Source of the DNA: Pycnopodia helianthoides
Taxonomy: Eukaryota > Echinodermata > Asteroidea > Forcipulatida > Asteriidae
Direction: 5' to 3'
Length of the DNA: 64,000 bases
Assembly: GCA_032158295.1 (NCBI GenBank)
Contig: CM063249.1
Coordinates: 280,501 to 344,500, forward strand
The notes below the pieces were generated by a model that worked only from the letters and a program-made list of their open reading frames with translations, made no database searches and was not told where the DNA came from. Of the stretch, positions 1 to 10,960 are shown one piece after another. The translations under genes were made by a program, and so were the position numbers. Position 1 is the first letter of the stretch. Every line of letters starts with the position of its first letter.

Positions 1-403
1 CTAACTTCCAAGAAAATGTTCATGAATTTTGCCAACAATTTTGAATTACTGAATAATACGTTGATAAAGATGAAACAAGTAAATACTTATTTACGTCACC
101 ATGGTGATTAGTTTCATAGAATAGATATACATGTGTGTGTATCTGGTAAAACAAGTGTTGGTGTTTTAGATTGAGACCATGACATCAGATATTTTGTCCT
201 GGAAAACGCATAAAGGCCCTATCTCGTTTACTTTGTTTGCATTTAACTAAATTTACGCACACCGGGGGACAGAATCCCCCTAGACACCGGTGTTGCTTAA
301 TTTCGAGGGGATTTTTCACAAATCCTCTGTAATCAAGGTCAAAAGTAAATGTGTGCGAGCGTGAGACACAGTGATGCAATAGGTTTTTTTAAACACCCAA
401 CAA
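1..403. other. Upstream region of GST copy 1
   Basis: No coding exon recognised. From about 315 onward the sequence is closely similar to the region upstream of copy 2 (about 5300-5384), so the duplication includes presumptive 5'UTR or promoter-proximal DNA. No clear TATA box or other core promoter motif could be assigned. Confidence 0.5.
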
Positions 404-3400
404 ATGCGTTTTGTTGTTACAATTCTTAGTGCCTCTCCGACCCCTGCGCCGATGCCCAACGAACCCGTTAACGTGTATGGTTTCGGAGTCTCACAACCAT
501 CTCGGAGTGTCTGTCTCTTCTGTAAAATCAGCGGTATCCCTTTCAAGTTCAACAAAGTAGATCTCCTGTCTGGTGAGTGATTTAAAAAACTTACACTGTG
601 TCACTGTTCTTGGCAAATCTTAGGTCATTTTTACCCACTTTTCAATCGACATCAGATAGATTTGTTCATGCGTTTAGGGTTGTTTGTTTGGACAGTTTAA
701 AAAGTAAAACAACTACAACTGACATGTAAATCAACCTTAGAATATATTCAAGTGTGGTAAAAGTCAATAACAGTGGTTTAAAAATAAAATAAAACAGCCA
801 CATGCGTGTTTTTTGGTTTTATTTGTTGTCTGCAGGTGAGCACAAGAAAGACGCATATTTGGCAATCTCTCCACTTGGTCAAGTCCCATGCCTGGTTGAT
901 GGCCCTAATACACTCACGCAATGGTAGGTATGGTTCGCCGTGATCAACGGTCTTGTGCACCGTCGTCAAGTTATGTTGTTCAAACAGTATGGACTCAATT
1001 CCCGGCTCGGCTGTTCACGGTTCCTGTGCCCGTATTACTATCAAAGCAAGATAATTTACCTTGATTACTTTGTGCTTCGGATGGGACGTAAAACCGTCGA
1101 TCCCGTATATTAGAATGAGTAGTGCATGGCAGGTACCCAGAACTCTTTATCGTGAATGAGTAGGGGTTTACCTCGGTCTTTCTGACATATGACAAGCATA
1201 TTTTTTTGTCCGTAATACATCATTCATCCGTACGATGGTAACTGGTATCCATTGATCCATTCATTTCAGTCCAACGATCATGAAGTATCTAGCCACTAAA
1301 TACAAGGTGGCTGATCATTGGTTCCCGGCAGCAGACTTGAAGGCTCAGGCTCGAATCAGCGAGTATCTTGACTGGCAGCACACGGGTCTTAGAAAGGATG
1401 GTTCGGACATCTTTATTGGCATGGTAAGTCAATACGATAAATTTGGGGCGTGCCCGTTTTGAGGGTGCCAGTCAGAAGCTTGGCTTTCCGTTATTAAAAA
1501 GAAGACACTTCCAACACAAAACACAGTAGAAGAGCCTAAACATCTCCTGTTGGAAAGGAGGAATTCAAACCAGACGAGCCTGCCTGCGATCAAAAGAGAT
1601 TATGACTTTCTCGATCGCTGTTTGTCAGCATCGCGGTTTGCGGATCCTCACAAAACAATTTTATAAGAGTCATGACCGCCTCATCACACTCTGAAAATTC
1701 GATGACGAGATCAGCATTTTGGAATTATTGACCTGTTTCACATTATACACCTATGACGTATATTCATATAGTTCTCCCATTGTATGGTTTCTTAATAGTT
1801 GTTAAATTTGCATCGTGGATAAAGAATATGATTTGTGTTTTACCCATACACCAATGTGTTACACCAACAACGACGACAATCTACAGACGTATTACTCGGG
1901 AGGGTTTTTATTTGTGTGAAATGAGATTTTCGATGATTATGTTATAACATTTATTGTATGTCTGACCATTCCTTTTTGATTTTTTTTTTTACCGTTATGT
2001 ACGTTTCAGTCACTCACAAAATGCCGTGTTTGATGCTTTACATTCCTCACACCTTGTATAACCCACAATATTTTCTTCGGATTCGTTGTCGTCAGACCAA
2101 TCGACGAGTAAAAGCGTCCAACTTTGACACAGTGGTGTCACGACACGATATTTAGTTTGGATTCATTATATTAAAAAGAAGAAAACAAAGTTATTTTAAT
2201 TTGACTTTTAGAAAAACACTCGCACAAAAATATTAATTTGAAGTTCTAAACCAGATTAGCTCAGATGAATTATTATAATTTTCTGTTGAAAATAAAAATA
2301 TGTTTCTGACACTTTTCATTTCTGGAAGATTTTCACACCCATGGTGAGCGGAAAGCCAATCAACGAGGAGAAGCTGGCTAAGGATTTGGAGAAGTTTGAC
2401 AAGACTCTGGGAGTGATGGAAAAGAAATTTCTTGGAGATAAGGAGTTCCTCGGAGGCAATAAGATCAGCATCGCCGACATTTGTGCCATTTCAGAGGTGA
2501 GGATTTGAAAAAGAAGAGTTGGGACTGGAACGATAAGATCTTGAAATAAGTGTGACATTGTCGACTTTGACTGTGGAATTAGATTTACATATAATATGTG
2601 TATAAGTTTATTCACTTTGCCACTACCAACCCAGGCTTAGGATGGGGACGATAATGTGGTTAGCTATTTTCAAGTAACCCCAAACTGACAGTAGCAAGTT
2701 TTGACGGCAGCTCAGAGTTACATATCTATATAGCCATGCGTCACTCTGATGAGATCGGAATGAAGTGATGCGTCACTCTGATGAGATCTGAATGAAGTGA
2801 CGTGCCGGACAGCCCGATTTCAATTAAAATGAAAATACCTGGGCATCAGTTGCAACTAAAAAACAATTCAATGAACTGCAGAACATTATTTGTATCGTTT
2901 ATAGTTTATTATAGACCGATCCATTGAACTCCGCCCTTACGTGTTGACCAATCAGCAGCGGCAGCACCATACCTGTTAATCTGGGGGGGGGGGGGGCAAG
3001 AGGGGGGGGGGGGGGGGCAAACTTTAATTTTTTTTGGGGGGGGGGCAAACAAAAATCTATAATGTACTGTATAAGCCTACAATTCACTCTAGAAATAAGA
3101 TTTTGCACTGTGTGAATGTGACGTTTTGTGCGAACTGCGTGTACAATGGCTGCTTACGGTTTTGGGCAGACATTGCATTTCTATTTATTTCTATATTATA
3201 AATTTCCAAGCTTGTACAGATAAATAAATCCACATTTTATAACATTGCCGGAGATGGAAAGTGTATTGGGCTTTTTTGATGGTGCCAGCTAATTATGATG
3301 GATGTAATTGAGTTTATTATTTAACATTGTAACAAATTGGGTGCAATGGTTTGGGATTAAACTCAATTTCCGCCATGGGGAAAAAACTGGGGGGGGGGCA

Positions 3401-4243
3401 AACTGGGGGGGGGGCAAAAAAATAACTGGGGTATTTGCCCCCCCCCCCCCGTAGCGCCGCCGCTGCCAATCACAACCATGGCTACGCCACCAAAAGTCCG
3501 ACACGCTAAAGTCCCATAAGAAAAGTAAACATGCGTGCACGCGAATTTCAAGCGCATGTTCAAGTCATGACTGTGGCATTGGAGAGATGCACATCATTAT
3601 GCTGCCCACGTGTGTAAGGGTGATGCTGTGATTGGTCAATATGTTAAGGGTTGGGGCTTAATGATTTAATCTATTTCCTAGAACAAAATCCTTTCAACAA
3701 AATCACAGTCAACATAGGCTAATCATGAAAAATGTTGGTATAATGGGTCGTATGTATACGAGCTAGTGAATGATTAGAATTTTAAGCAAAAAATGATGTA
3801 AACTTCGGACAAAAATATAAAGAAAACCACTAAATATTTTCCAATAAAAGGGTTTGCTTCATTTCATTTGTACGCATTGTCGGGTAAATGGTTAACAAAA
3901 TGACAATAAAAGTAAATGCCAAGTTTTATCCACACGACCCAAAATGTTCTTACCAATAACTTATATTAAAGTTTTGTTTTTATATTATATTTGTTTGCTT
4001 GTTATTTTTATTTACTACGTTTATTTGAAAATCTCAAGCGTTTTCCTGTAATTTTTTTTTCTTCAGATGATGCAAGTTCTGGTAATTCAACGGACAGACC
4101 TACTGGTCAGCCATCCCAAATTGAAAGCCTGGAAGGACCGAGTGGTCAAACACCTCAACCCTTCCTTCAATGAGGAGCACAAACTTCTCTTGTCATTCAC
4201 GGAGAAGGCTAGGAATAGGTATGATCATTGCTCATGTCAATGA
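404..4243 (+). CDS. Theta-class glutathione S-transferase, tandem copy 1
   Basis: Five coding exons: 404-572, 836-923, 1270-1423, 2329-2496, 4067-4243, all bounded by AG/GT with consistent phases (1, 0 after exon 3, 0 after exon 4), giving about 251 aa. The N-terminal thioredoxin-like domain has the theta-type VSQPSR segment, whose Ser (residue 30) aligns with the catalytic Ser of GST theta. It also has GQVPCLVDG with the conserved cis-Pro (residue 74). The helical C-terminal domain has EYLDWQHTGLR and ISIADICAI, both typical of theta GSTs. Known family role: cytosolic glutathione conjugation of electrophiles. The start at 404 is chosen because copy 2 has no alternative; an in-frame Met at 452 is also possible here and would give the usual short N-terminus. 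The last exon ends DHCSCQ, unlike copy 2. If the GT at 4220 were used as a donor, the tail would differ. Exon calls are strong; start and extreme C-terminus are less certain. Confidence 0.9.
1000..1195 (+). repeat. Degenerate tRNA-derived SINE body, GST1 intron 2
   Basis: Contains the segment CTTCGGATGGGACGTAAAAC, which recurs in the fuller SINE copies at 51,125-51,300 and (inverted) 48,220-48,630. The tRNA-like head is worn away. Lies in intron 2 of GST copy 1. Confidence 0.5.
1740..1910. repeat. Fragment of SINE family 2, GST1 intron 3
   Basis: Shares the segments 'aaatttgcatcg.ggataaagaa' and 'acccatacacc.atgtgt' with 50,400-50,700, followed by 'gtattactcgggaggg', which matches the region next to the B box in the copies at 13,590 and 50,400. 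Inserted in intron 3 of GST copy 1. Confidence 0.5.
2934..3650. repeat. Fold-back element with poly-G/C tracts, GST1 intron 4
   Basis: The left end (2934-2959) and right end (3625-3650) are imperfect inverted repeats sharing the core TTGACCAATCA. The interior is dominated by G-runs followed by CAAAC, with a C-run at about 3439, so parts of it can also pair internally. No transposase coding sequence. This looks like a non-autonomous DNA element in intron 4 of GST copy 1. Confidence 0.5.
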
Positions 4244-5384
4244 TAATTAATTAACCTCGTTAAATGCCCAATCTTCATTTTTGCTCCTACCCCAGCCCAT
4301 CCTTTGGCCGTGTTCATCTTCACATCATTGCCGAATGTCAAAAATGTTAACCGGTGAATAATATTTTCTTAAAAGTAGGTTATTCTGTACACTAATTACG
4401 AGTCTAGATATGGATTGGGTTTTTGGTCCCTGCGTGGTTTTCCCTACTGTAAGGGTTTCATCGACATAACTGACATTTGTTCATCTGAGTTATCTGAGTG
4501 TGGGTTCCAACCCGTTCGAGACACTATTGCATCATTAAACAAGAAACTGAGCTACTGCTTCTCATCACCTGGGAGTAAAATGGTTACATAGGAGGGTGTG
4601 ATTGTTGATGTGAATGATTAGCAATCAGTGTGTATTATGGCATCAACGCCAAATATACATCTGAAAGGTAACAGCAAGTCTCTAAGTGCCGGTCTCTGGC
4701 GTTATTCAAGAGCCTCAAGTGTGTCTTCAGATATTTAGGCTACTGTCGATGCGGCAGGAGATTCTGCTCCATTCTCCTCCCCGGTAACTCTGTCCTCCAT
4801 ATACAGTAAAAAATTGCGTAGACATTTTTCGTAGTGCCCTCTTTTGAATCAACTACATTTCAGCCCATGTTAATTTACCGTATGAGGGACACACCTAGCC
4901 TGAACATCTGACGTCACACTTCGAGGCTCGTGAATAACGCCAGGGACGGCTTAACCGGATGTTGCCAGATGTACCTTTGACCTTGCATTCATTGCACGCG
5001 GAGATTCGCAGTCACTTCACACGTAGGCCTACATGTACTACATGGTGAATAAAACATCATTACATGATGTACAAACTTGAACTGCACACGCTGCATGCAG
5101 GCGATCGAAGTGCAAGCTGACAAATGACATCACCTCGGACCAATAATAGCACAGATATGGAACGCTTACGTCACTGCACGTTTATCCTACGAAATCATTG
5201 TATCCAATGATTGAAATCATTGGGCCTGTAGACCAGTACCTGTCTTTATCCTTGCGGATAAAGACAGGGGACCAGTCTAGGACACACACAACAGGGTACA
5301 AAATCCTCTGTAATCAAGGTCCGAAGCACGTTTGTATAAAGTGTGAGACGCGGTGAAACATTAAGTTTTAAAAACACCAAACAA
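4244..5384. other. Spacer between the two GST genes
   Basis: No exon recognised. Around 4500-4590 there is a worn SINE-like piece (CTTCTCATCACC.GGGAGTAAA, as at 61,070). At 4740-4920 lies a copy of a dispersed fold-back family (GCCCTCTTTTGAAT, CAGCCCATG) also seen at 7290-7370, 38,780-38,960 and 46,690-46,855. The last 90 bp are duplicated upstream sequence shared with copy 1 and presumably contain the promoter-proximal part of copy 2. Confidence 0.5.
5239..5268. promoter_or_regulatory. Perfect 13-bp hairpin about 120 bp upstream of GST copy 2
   Basis: CCTGTCTTTATCC, a 4-nt TTGC loop, then GGATAAAGACAGG. It contains TTATC/GATAA (GATA-type) cores on both arms. It is absent from the corresponding place in copy 1, so it may be a small insertion or a regulatory difference. 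Function is not shown by sequence alone. Confidence 0.4.
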
Positions 5385-8300
5385 ATGCGATTTGTTATTA
5401 CGATTCTTAGAGTTCCCCCGAGCCCTGCGCCGGTGCCCAACGAACCCGTTAACGTGTATGGTTTCGGAGTCTCACAACCATCTCGGAGTGTCTGTCTCTT
5501 CTGTAAAATCAGCGGTATCCCTTTCAAGTTCAACAAAGTAGATCTCCTGTCTGGTAAGTGCATTTTTAAGGAAATTCTAAAGAATCTGTGCCTATTAATG
5601 TGATCGCCATCTTTTTTTTAACTTAAAGATTAGGGTGAGAAATTTACCAATCCGCTTTGATTAACACAAATAAAACAAAACAAGTAAATTTGCGTATCGA
5701 ATTTCTGCTTTTGTTTGTCTGCAGGTGAGCACAAGAAAGACGCATATTTGGCAATCTCTCCGCTTGGTCAAGTCCCATGCCTGGTTGATGGCGGCACCAC
5801 GCTTACGCAATGGTACGTATTATAATGTCTGAGAAAAATAGAATCACCTGCTGCTAACTCAGTAACTGCTTACCAACCAAAAGGACTGCTTACCAACCAA
5901 AAGGACCTGTGGTGTAAAATGCACACACACACACAAAGTTAGTGGCCTGACGTTTCGACCCTATAGCAGAGTTTTTCTCGAAGGCTGTTGTCTGACACAA
6001 TCAATCTAAAAGAGGTGTAAAACCTTCAGTGAGGGTCGCTGTCAGCACATGCTGACATATTTGAATATAATACCATTGTCTTAATCACATCTTCCATGCT
6101 GGTCAGCGCATGAGATGCCATGAAATTCTAAGCTGGACCATGCCAGGTGTCGAAGAGGGGGTGTCAATCAACATGGTTCGGTGATTTTGCTAGAAGGGGG
6201 CATGCAGGACAAAACTCACCCAGCATCTTTTGTGTACAAAACCGGTATGTCAACTGTCAATGGTAACTTAAACCAAACTATAAAACTTAATTAATTAAGC
6301 AAACAGATAAACTTTAATTAAATCTGGCAGTACCGTCCTGGACATGTAAACAATACACTTATATAAAAAATTTAAAAAGTCGTTGAAACAAAAAGCAAAA
6401 CAAACCCTCTTAACCTATATTAGGGACAAATATTGTCGGCATGTGCTGACAACGTATAACAGAGGCGTTGCAACCAAACAGGTCCACCGTCCTTCACTGC
6501 ATGGTTTTTAAACACAAATAAAGAATGCGGGTTGGGAACCATTTCACAAAATTAATTGCTGTTTTCTCAGTGTATTCAGCTGAAACTTTCCCATTTGACT
6601 TTTAATGCATCTTTTTGACAATTTGGCCCGTCAATCAGCATAACGTTGACAAAAACCAATCTGATTACCCCAACGGGTACCTTCGACGCTGCATGAATCA
6701 CGAACCTCGTTAAAACTACTCCAGTCTACTTTAATTCCATTGAGTATGTGTCCGAATTGGCAGCCCCGGCTACGACTGCGGCTGTCGCTAACGGTGTTAC
6801 CAAGGGCAGCCTATCCTTCAATGCATGATGACGCGATAATCAAACCGTAGCCACAGCCCTGGCCACTAGTTCGGAAACGGCCTCGGTTTCTTGTTGTCAC
6901 ACTCTCTTGCCTTCTGACCTTTTGTTCACTTCCTTTTGTCCGTTTGTCAGTGATTATAACTTATATTTGTCTATATTATTCATTTCAGTCCAACGATCAT
7001 GAAGTTCTTAGCATCTAAATACAAGGTGGCTGATCATTGGTTCCCGGCAGCAGACTTGAAGGCTCAGGCTCGAATCAACGAGTATCTTGACTGGCAGCAC
7101 ACGGGTCTTAGAAAGGATGGTTCGGACATCTTTATTGGCATGGTAAGTAACACGGTTGTTATTATTTTCTATTAAATTTGCGGTGCCAGTTTTTGTGGCT
7201 TCTGACTAGTACCTTCTAGTAAAGATATTGGCAAAACAGGGAAACCGCCAACATTTAGGGCTATATAGATAGCCCATAGTTGGTAGAACGTCGGTGTGGC
7301 ACAGCGCCCTCTTTTGAATAACCTTTCTCCAGCCCATGATAATGTACAGTCTGGGGGACACACACTGCATGTTCATCTGAAGGTTGCATGTTCAAATCCC
7401 GTCCTAGTCAATTTGTTTTTGTTCACCCCCAAATTTAAATAAAATGTACCCAGTCGGTTTCCCCTGTGGTTTATTTTGACGATTATCTTTAAACTGAACT
7501 CAATTTTACTGAAGTTGAAAGACTATAGTCTGATCCATATGGTACATTTCAAAACCTGCGGAGCTCCATGAGGGCCACTTTTTTCCCCTAAATACATTTT
7601 ATAGTAAATCTAAAGTTGAATGGGTTTTTTTTGAAGTTCTAAAAACCAGATTAGCTCAGACGAGATATAACTTTCTGTTGAAAATAAAAAATAAGTTTCT
7701 GACACTTTTAATTTCTGGAAGATTTTCACACCCATGGTTAGCGGAAAGCCAATCGACGAGGAGAAGCTGGCTAAGGATTTGGAGAAGCTTGACAAGACTC
7801 TGGGAGTGATGGAAACGAAATTTCTTGGAGATAAGGAGTTCCTTGGAGGCGATAAGATCAGCATCGCGGATATTTGTGCCATTACAGAGGTAAGAAATTG
7901 AGAAGCGGGCTGGGTTGGGCACGAACCAATGAGACATATTTGTAATAAATTAGAAGAGAAAAGGGGGAAAAGTAAAATGGATGGGAAAGGGTCAGACTGG
8001 ACATAAAAGAGAAAGTTTGGTGATAAGTGAGGCGGGAAAGGATCATTTCGGCATGGAACCAGGGAAGAAGAAAGAGGAAAGAGGCAAGGTGGCGATTTGG
8101 ACAAGAAACAAGACATTTGATAAAATAAAGTGTGGGTGGAGAAACGAAACACGGCCTGGGGATGGGTTGGTGGAAGGGCTGTGGCATAATGCAGCCGGTA
8201 AAGACAACATAGGAACACAAAGTTTCCAAGGAACGAGTGAGCGAAGGAAAGCATGTTGATTAATGTGATTTAGTTTGTCTTCTGATTGTTTGTTTGCATA

Positions 8301-8673
8301 AAGAGAAAACATACAAAATCGCCGAAGACTTGTCATTGACAAAACATTTGTGGAAAACACTAAAGGAAAACAAGCAACTTGTCAACTTTCTTAAAGTTTT
8401 GAAATACGCTTTTGAAAACTGCTTACCCAGTACCCTCGTTGTGGTATAAATGCCCCCAAAGTGGTTATGACCTCCAGTTTCGATCCTAGCAGAGTCTGTC
8501 TCATTTCATTTTCACAGTTGACACAAGTTCTGGTCGTTCAACGGACAGACCTACTGGCCAGCCATCCCAAGTTGAAAGCCTGGAAGGACCGAGTGGTCAA
8601 TCAACTGAACCCTCACTACGACGAAGAGCACAAATTTCTTATGGAATTCACTGAAAATGCATCACCAAAGTAA
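5385..8673 (+). CDS. Theta-class glutathione S-transferase, tandem copy 2
   Basis: Five coding exons: 5385-5553, 5725-5812, 6989-7142, 7722-7889, 8518-8673, with the same lengths and phases as copy 1 except the last exon; about 244 aa. The catalytic-Ser motif VSQPSR, the cis-Pro motif GQVPCLVDG, EYLDWQHTGLR and SIADICAITE are all present. The last exon continues LTQVLVVQRTDLL and closes with NASPK and a TAA stop, close to the normal theta C-terminus. The Met that could start copy 1 at 452 is Val (GTG) here, so the ATG at 5385 is the only near start, implying about 16 extra N-terminal residues ahead of the canonical domain. Intron sequence just before exon 4 and about 90 bp upstream of the start are also alike in the two copies, showing segmental duplication. 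Expected function is cytosolic GSH transferase or peroxidase activity. Confidence 0.92.
6748..6880. repeat. MITE family B copy, GST2 intron 2
   Basis: Inverted-repeat ends of the type GTGTCCGAATTGGC and, near the right end, GTTCGGAAACGGCC, with GGCTACGACTGCGGCTG and CGTAGCCACAGCC facing each other. Same family as 34,010-34,040, 34,149-34,300 and 59,564-59,675. No coding capacity. Confidence 0.6.
7190..7500. repeat. Mixed dispersed-repeat block, GST2 intron 3
   Basis: Contains a family-C piece (GCGCCCTCTTTTGAAT...CAGCCCATG) embedded beside a tRNA-like B-box segment (GTTCAAATCCC). The downstream tail (CCAGTCGGTTTCCCCTGTGG) resembles 45,950-45,990. Probably a SINE interrupted by a family-C element. 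Confidence 0.4.
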
Positions 8674-8685
8674 ACGCCCTCCTTA

Positions 8686-8687
<2 letters not shown>

Positions 8688-8724
<37 letters not shown>
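8688..8724. repeat. (GTT)n microsatellite
   Basis: About a dozen GTT units directly after the stop codon of GST copy 2, so it is likely in the 3'UTR. A shorter GTT run recurs at about 9484. Confidence 0.85.
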
Positions 8725-8725
<1 letters not shown>

Positions 8726-10960
8726 TTTGTTGTATTGTTTTTTGTTTTGTTTAGGTGGTGCATAATATTAATATATCAAGGAAAACAAAACTGGGCTGGA
8801 TTACTAGAAACAAATTATTGTGGTTGAGTGCATGATAACATTCCCTAAGTCCAATGAGTACAGCACTGTTGGAAACTTTTCTCTGAATCAAGATAAAGTA
8901 CACATAGTAGCAACTTTAATAGCAAAACTTCAGCTACCCAAATGCTTAATCTCTTTGAATCAAGATAGAGTACAACTACATGTATATGTAACATTAACAA
9001 AACTGTTACCACTGGTTCGCTAAATTTCTTCGAATTAAGTTATGAACCCACAGCTTCGTTAAGTAATCTACAGCATACTCACTCTGTTGAATACATTATA
9101 AGGCACAGTATTGGTAAGACTGGTAATACTTCCACCACCTGCGCGCTTACTGTTTTTGAATCAATACAAGTTACAGTGTCAGCCATGGCGGTGGAAAAAC
9201 CGGATACTAAGTGAATCCAAACATGATGTGAACAGAAGTAGCTACGACTGAATTGTAGTTCCATTCTTTCCACAGTTGCGTAACCAGACATTCTTTACTT
9301 TGGGGGAAATACATTTGTGAGAAATGAATTTTGGTATTTGGTATTTCAAAATCATCATATTCTTTTACCATCGCGCCAGTTGACACTTTGGGGGGGAAAA
9401 GAGCGACAGTCTCGGGTTGTATTGAATACATACATTATTTTTTAACATTTATGAACAAGATGAAATGAAGTTTTGTTTTAACATTGTTGTTGTTGTTGTT
9501 TTTTATTTTTATAACTGCAATACTTTTTAATACACAATAAATATTAAGTTTATCCATCAGCTATTATGTGTGGTAATCTTTAAGAACTGCCTCTCGTCTT
9601 TGCTTTTTATCAGTTTGGTTATTTTCATCCTGCATTTTGTCAAACTTCAAAATGGTATATTGTGACAACCTATATCAAAAAATATTTGGTATAATTATTT
9701 TTTTGTTACTGAGTGAATTAAATGTTTACATAAAACGGCTGTTAAGCTCGTGGTGTAGTTTTTCTTTCTCAAAATAATAACAAATTAAAATCGTCGGTGC
9801 CCAATTTCATGGAGGTGCTCAAGAACAAAATATTGCTCAGCAAAAAATGAGCAAGATACCAGTCAAAGATAGTACATGTGACACTGTATTTTGGCCGGGA
9901 ACCTTATTCTGCTACACATATTAATGTTGTGCGTAGCTACTTTTGTGCTTTAGCAGCTCTATAAAATTGGGCCCAGAGAATTGGTTTAGAATAGCAATAA
10001 ACATTCAATCTAAATAAATTAAAGTTTTCAGTTGTACTTGAATTGTTGACCAACAGACCTTTACATGCAATGCGGTTTGACCTATCCGTACAACAAAGGT
10101 TAGCAACGTTAGCTTGAGATAATCTTACTCTCTTTGAATCAAGATAATGTACAACATTGGGAATATTGAAGAAGCTGCTACCACATAGCTTTGAAAAAGA
10201 AGAGATACGTTTTGGTAAACTACCGCATACCTATACTCGCATCACATTAAAACACGTCACCAGCGTTGGCAATATCAAATTTGAAAGTATTATGTCAGCT
10301 TGTGTCAAGGTAAATCAATTGTTCTCGGCAATGTGCGCATGCTTAGAATTACGTAAACAATAAACAATTTACATGGTATGTCTGCTGCCATCTGGCGTTC
10401 AAAAGTCTCCCACTGTATGGGAATGACTGGACTTTGTTGAGTTGCATGGTCGACCGAAAGAGCATCACAGCACAGAACGGTAGTTGTCCGGATGTTAATC
10501 TTATCAAGTCACAAGATAAATCTTTGTCCCAAAATTCATCTTAATTTAAGTTGAATGCCAATATCGCCATAGTGATTTGTCTTGTGACATCACACATTGC
10601 TTAGAAACTTAGGTCATTACACTCCTTTTAAGATGCATTTTAGCTCTTTGTGATAAAGGCAATAGATAATTCCAAATAGACGCCATCTTTACGGACAATT
10701 TAGGTTTTGGCTTTGAACTGCGTCAAGTGTTCTAATTTTTCTACACAAGCAAGAGGTTCACCAACCAATCATGCAAGGAATTTGATTAAACTCCCTTGTG
10801 CTGCACGTTGTATTCCTGCGTAACGCACAGTTATGCGTTCAAAATGATCGATTTGCCGTAAAGATGGCCAGCTTTACATTGTTTGACGCCCAGGGGGAAC
10901 TGTCTCTACATATTATAATTTACACTATGAAGTACAAGAGTGTCCGATGCTCTTATCATT
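8725..10960. other. Intergenic spacer between convergent GST2 and SDR genes
   Basis: No exon recognised. It must contain the 3'UTR of GST copy 2 (+ strand; an AATAAA lies near 9536) and the 3'UTR of the SDR gene (- strand). A short motif TTTGAATCAAGATA, usually followed by a GTACA-type sequence, recurs near 8960 and 10,130 (variant near 8885). A fold-back element sits at 9796-9974. An inverted pair ACGCCATCTTTACGG / CCGTAAAGATGGCC lies between about 10,680 and 10,870. Confidence 0.5.
9796..9974. repeat. MITE family D copy
   Basis: Ends GGTGCCCAATTTCATGGAGG and AGCAGCTCTATAAAATTGGG are inverted repeats. The interior has 'accagtca' and the GCTTAGC-like motifs found in the better-preserved copy at 49,396-49,590. 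No coding capacity. Confidence 0.6.

Noticed and set aside
7610..8254. 214-aa open frame on the minus strand
   Set aside because: It runs antisense across GST copy 2 exon 4 and its flanking introns; no recognisable domain, and the plus-strand GST exon explains the constraint.
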